From NCBI GenBank assembly GCA_016294075.1, contig JAEDCQ010000001.1:124001-188000 (forward strand): a stretch of DNA of 64,000 bases, read 5' to 3'. The notes under the pieces are model-generated. The model worked only from the letters and a program-made list of their open reading frames with translations. It did no database searches and had not been told where the DNA came from. Below are positions 61,701 through 64,000 of the stretch, piece after piece; position 1 is the first letter of the stretch; each line of letters opens with the position of its first letter. A program made the translations under genes and the position numbers. Source of the stretch: Lachnospiraceae bacterium (GTDB lineage Bacteria; Bacillota; Clostridia; Lachnospirales; Lachnospiraceae).

Positions 61701-61726
61701 ATTTTAACGGTGCAAAGCGTTAAAAT
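61701..61726. promoter_or_regulatory. Palindromic operator overlapping the transcription start
   Basis: ATTTTAACG (61701-61709) and CGTTAAAAT (61718-61726) are perfect inverted arms of 9 bases with an 8-base spacer. The position, just after the -10 box, suits a repressor. The regulator is not in the window. Confidence 0.6.
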
Positions 61727-61761
61727 ATTAAATTGCAAAATATACATTGGAGGGAGCATTT

Positions 61762-63396
61762 ATGCCGATTACCGAACTGTTAGAGAGAAATGCACGAGAA
61801 TATCCGAATGATATCTGTCTGGTTGAAATTAATCCGGAGATTAAGGAGGACAGGCGTGTTACATGGAAAGAGTTTGAACTGATTGAACCAAATCCGAAGA
61901 CCAGCTACAGACGTGAGATTACATGGAGTGTATTTAATGAAAAGGCAAACAGGTTTGCTAATCTGCTGATTCAAAGAGGAATCAAAAAAGGAGATAAGGT
62001 TGCGATTCTTATGATGAATGGTTTAGAATGGCTTCCTATTTATTTTGGTATTTTGAAGACCGGAGCATTGGCGGTTCCGCTTAATTTTCGTTATTCATCT
62101 GATGAAATAGAGTATTGTGTTAATCTTGCGGAGGCTGATGTTTTAGTATTCGGTCCGTCTTTTATCGGTCGTGTTGAAGAGATAGCAGACAGAATCAGCA
62201 AGGGACGATTATTGATTTATGTAGGAGAAGGCTGTCCGGGATTTGCGGATGATTACAATTCATTATCTGCAAACTGTTCCAGCCAGTCACCGGATATTAT
62301 TATTACCGATGATGATGATGCAGCTATTTATTTTTCCTCCGGAACAACCGGATTCCCGAAGGCAATCTTACATAAACACAGAAGCCTCATGCATTCCTGC
62401 AAGGTAGAGCAGAACCATCACGGGCAAAACAGGGATGATGTTTTCCTGTGTATACCGCCTCTATATCATACGGGAGCAAAGATGCATTGGTTCGGAAGTC
62501 TGATCTCCGGAAGTAAGGCCGTATTGTTAAAAGGAACAAAGCCGGAATTTATTCTGGATGCCGTATCCAAAGAAAAATGTACAATTGTATGGCTTCTGGT
62601 CCCGTGGGCTCAGGATATTTTGGAGGCAATTGAGAACGGTCGGATTAATTTGGACGATTATGATTTATCACAGTGGAGATTGATGCATATCGGTGCGCAG
62701 CCGGTGCCGCAGAGTCTGATTAAAAAATGGAAAAAAATCTTTCCGAATCACGATTATGATACCAATTATGGCTTGTCTGAATCCATAGGACCGGGGTGTG
62801 TTCATCTTGGAGTTGAAAATATACATAAGGTCGGTGCAATTGGTAAAGCAGGTTACGGATGGGAAGTTAAGATTGTAGATGAAAAACGAAATATTGTAAA
62901 GCAGGGTGAGGTCGGAGAACTTGCGGTAAAAGGTCCCGGTGTTATGACCTGTTATTATCATGATGAGAAAGCAACAAAAGAAGTATTGGAAGACGGATGG
63001 TTATTTACCGGGGATATGGCACAGGAGGATGAGGATGGTTTCATTTTCCTTGTAGACAGGAAGAAGGATGTCATTATCAGCGGTGGTGAAAATCTGTATC
63101 CGGTTCAGATAGAGGACTTCATTCGTACAAATGATAAAGTCCATGATGTGGCTGTTATCGGTCTTCCCGATAAACGTCTTGGTGAGATTGCCGCAGCAAT
63201 CATAGAAGTAAAAGAAGGCGTAAGCATGACAAAGGAAGAGGTAGATGAATTCTGTTTGAAACTGCCGCGTTATAAGCGACCTCATGAAGTGATTTTTGCG
63301 GATATTCCGCGTAACCCTACGGGAAAAATTGAAAAGCCGAAGCTTCGTGAGATTTACGGAGCAAATAAATTAATTAAAGACCAGAATATGGGTTGA
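61762..63396 (+). CDS. AMP-forming acyl-CoA synthetase (ANL superfamily)
   Basis: A ~544-residue cytoplasmic ligase. The P-loop-like A3 motif is YFSSGTTGFPKAILHKH; others are YGLSES, TGDMAQEDEDGFIFLVDRKKD, ISGGENLYPVQIEDF and the catalytic C-terminal Lys in RNPTGKIEKPK. Near the N-terminus, RRVTWKEFE and RREITWSVF form a short internal near-repeat (~30-65). The substrate is not readable, but the next gene is iorA, so an arylacetate (indole-, phenyl- or hydroxyphenylacetate) is a reasonable inference. ATG 61762 has GGAGGG upstream; a TTG at 61747 overlaps it. Confidence 0.9.
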   Translation: MPITELLERNAREYPNDICLVEINPEIKEDRRVTWKEFELIEPNPKTSYRREITWSVFNEKANRFANLLIQRGIKKGDKVAILMMNGLEWLPIYFGILKTGALAVPLNFRYSSDEIEYCVNLAEADVLVFGPSFIGRVEEIADRISKGRLLIYVGEGCPGFADDYNSLSANCSSQSPDIIITDDDDAAIYFSSGTTGFPKAILHKHRSLMHSCKVEQNHHGQNRDDVFLCIPPLYHTGAKMHWFGSLISGSKAVLLKGTKPEFILDAVSKEKCTIVWLLVPWAQDILEAIENGRINLDDYDLSQWRLMHIGAQPVPQSLIKKWKKIFPNHDYDTNYGLSESIGPGCVHLGVENIHKVGAIGKAGYGWEVKIVDEKRNIVKQGEVGELAVKGPGVMTCYYHDEKATKEVLEDGWLFTGDMAQEDEDGFIFLVDRKKDVIISGGENLYPVQIEDFIRTNDKVHDVAVIGLPDKRLGEIAAAIIEVKEGVSMTKEEVDEFCLKLPRYKRPHEVIFADIPRNPTGKIEKPKLREIYGANKLIKDQNMG

Positions 63397-63416
63397 TTGG
63401 AAAGGATAAAGGTTAG

Positions 63417-64000
63417 ATGAGTGAAGTGAAAATTATGTTGGGCAATGAAGCAATTGCCAGAGGAGCATACGAAGCGGGTGTAAAGGTTTCTGCTGCCTAT
63501 CCGGGGACACCAAGTACCGAAATCAGTGAAAATATCGTAAAGTACCCGGAAATATATGCCGAATGGTCCCCAAATGAAAAGGTGGCTATGGAGGTGGCAA
63601 TAGGTGCATCCATAAGCGGCGTTCGTTCCATGGCATCTATGAAGCATGTCGGTGTGAATGTAGCAAGTGACCCGCTGTATACGATTTCCTATTGTGGTGT
63701 AAACGGTGGACTTGTATTGGTTGCTGCAGATGATCCGGGGCTTTATTCTTCCCAGAATGAACAGGATACAAGATGTGTGGCCAGAGCGGCTATGGTACCG
63801 GTATTGGAGCCGTCTGATTCGCAGGAAGCAAAGGATTTCATGAAATATGCGTTTGAGCTTTCGGAAAAGTATGATACACCGATTATAGTAAGAACAACAA
63901 CCCGTCTTGCGCATTCACAGGGGCCTGTGACATTAGAAGAAAGATGTGAGCCTATTGATATTCCGTATGAGCGTAATTTTACGAAATATGTTATGATGCC
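63417..64000 (+). CDS. iorA: Indolepyruvate:ferredoxin oxidoreductase alpha subunit, N-terminal part (3' end outside window)
   Basis: The visible ~194 residues match the pyrimidine-binding half of IorA: MLGNEAIARGAYEAG, AAYPGTPSTEIS, EWSPNEKVAMEVAIGAS, ASMKHVGVNVASDPL and DDPGLYSSQNEQDTR. With IorB it oxidatively decarboxylates aryl pyruvates from aromatic amino acids to aryl-acetyl-CoA, reducing ferredoxin. The thiamine-diphosphate and ferredoxin-like domains should lie beyond the window edge, and iorB probably next. AAAGGATAAAGG precedes ATG 63417. It lies 20 bases after the acyl-CoA synthetase and shares its promoter. Confidence 0.93.
   Translation, partial: MSEVKIMLGNEAIARGAYEAGVKVSAAYPGTPSTEISENIVKYPEIYAEWSPNEKVAMEVAIGASISGVRSMASMKHVGVNVASDPLYTISYCGVNGGLVLVAADDPGLYSSQNEQDTRCVARAAMVPVLEPSDSQEAKDFMKYAFELSEKYDTPIIVRTTTRLAHSQGPVTLEERCEPIDIPYERNFTKYVMM

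Overview
The window looks like chromosomal core sequence from a low-GC, anaerobic Clostridia, most probably Lachnospiraceae (inference). Supporting signs are the AT-rich composition, strong purine-rich ribosome binding sites, TTGACA/TATAAT-type promoters with 17-base spacers, and Firmicutes gene orders such as rel-MBL-hemZ-hisS-aspS, yceD-rpmF-plsX-acpP-rnc-smc-ftsY, ylxM-ffh-rpsP-khpA-rimM-trmD-rplS-lepB-rbgA-rnhB and DUF512-der-plsY-gpsA. A clostridial-type HemZ and an indolepyruvate:ferredoxin oxidoreductase point to anaerobic life. All but three genes (tspO, tmcAL, metF) lie on the plus strand. I found no rRNA, tRNA, CRISPR array, insertion sequence or prophage.

Layout. 1-585: the end of groEL and its terminator. 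0.76-6.8 kb: the most accessory-looking stretch, with a repeat-bearing lipoprotein, a DMT-family exporter, a 665-base gap holding three sets of small repeats, and a two-gene heterodimeric ABC exporter. 6.8-15.4 kb: (p)ppGpp synthetase/hydrolase, an MBL hydrolase, hemZ, tspO (minus), hisS and aspS. 15.4-25.4 kb: PTS enzyme I, a zinc-finger membrane protein, polA, coaE, an extended FtsA-like ATPase, a WalJ-like MBL protein, and an ACT/PFL-family pair. 25.4-36.6 kb: tmcAL (minus), pta, then the yceD to ftsY block and ilvA. 36.7-47.7 kb: a YitT-type membrane protein, the SRP/ribosome-biogenesis block, two signal peptidases flanking rbgA, rnhB, and a FliK-like/FlhB-like pair with yraN and pgeF. 47.8-61.6 kb: a two-component system, DUF512-der-plsY-gpsA, metF (minus), a MoxR/VWA pair, tyrS, a PAP2 phosphatase and a DUF3048 lipoprotein. 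61.7-64.0 kb: an AMP-forming acyl-CoA synthetase and the start of iorA behind a strong promoter with a palindromic operator.

How the genes work together. gpsA, plsX, plsY and acpP cover the acyl-phosphate route from glycerol 3-phosphate toward lysophosphatidic acid. ffh, ftsY and the two lepB genes form a protein-targeting and signal-peptide-removal set. rpsP, rimM, trmD, rplS, rbgA, der, rnc, yceD and rpmF support ribosome assembly. polA, rnhB and smc serve chromosome maintenance. The final pair suggests aromatic 2-oxo acid oxidation to aryl-acyl-CoA.

Most of the window is ordinary housekeeping and I do not see a clear new defence or biosynthetic system. The points most worth a second look are: (i) hairpin repeats at 2860-2990 whose arms show one compensatory base-pair change; (ii) a stand-alone FliK/FlhB-C-like pair in the rnhB operon; (iii) an FtsA-like ATPase with a ~300-residue tail of three VNG...GD modules; (iv) palindromes in front of pta and in front of the acyl-CoA synthetase; (v) a promoter whose -35 box lies inside the preceding terminator, ahead of the SRP operon.
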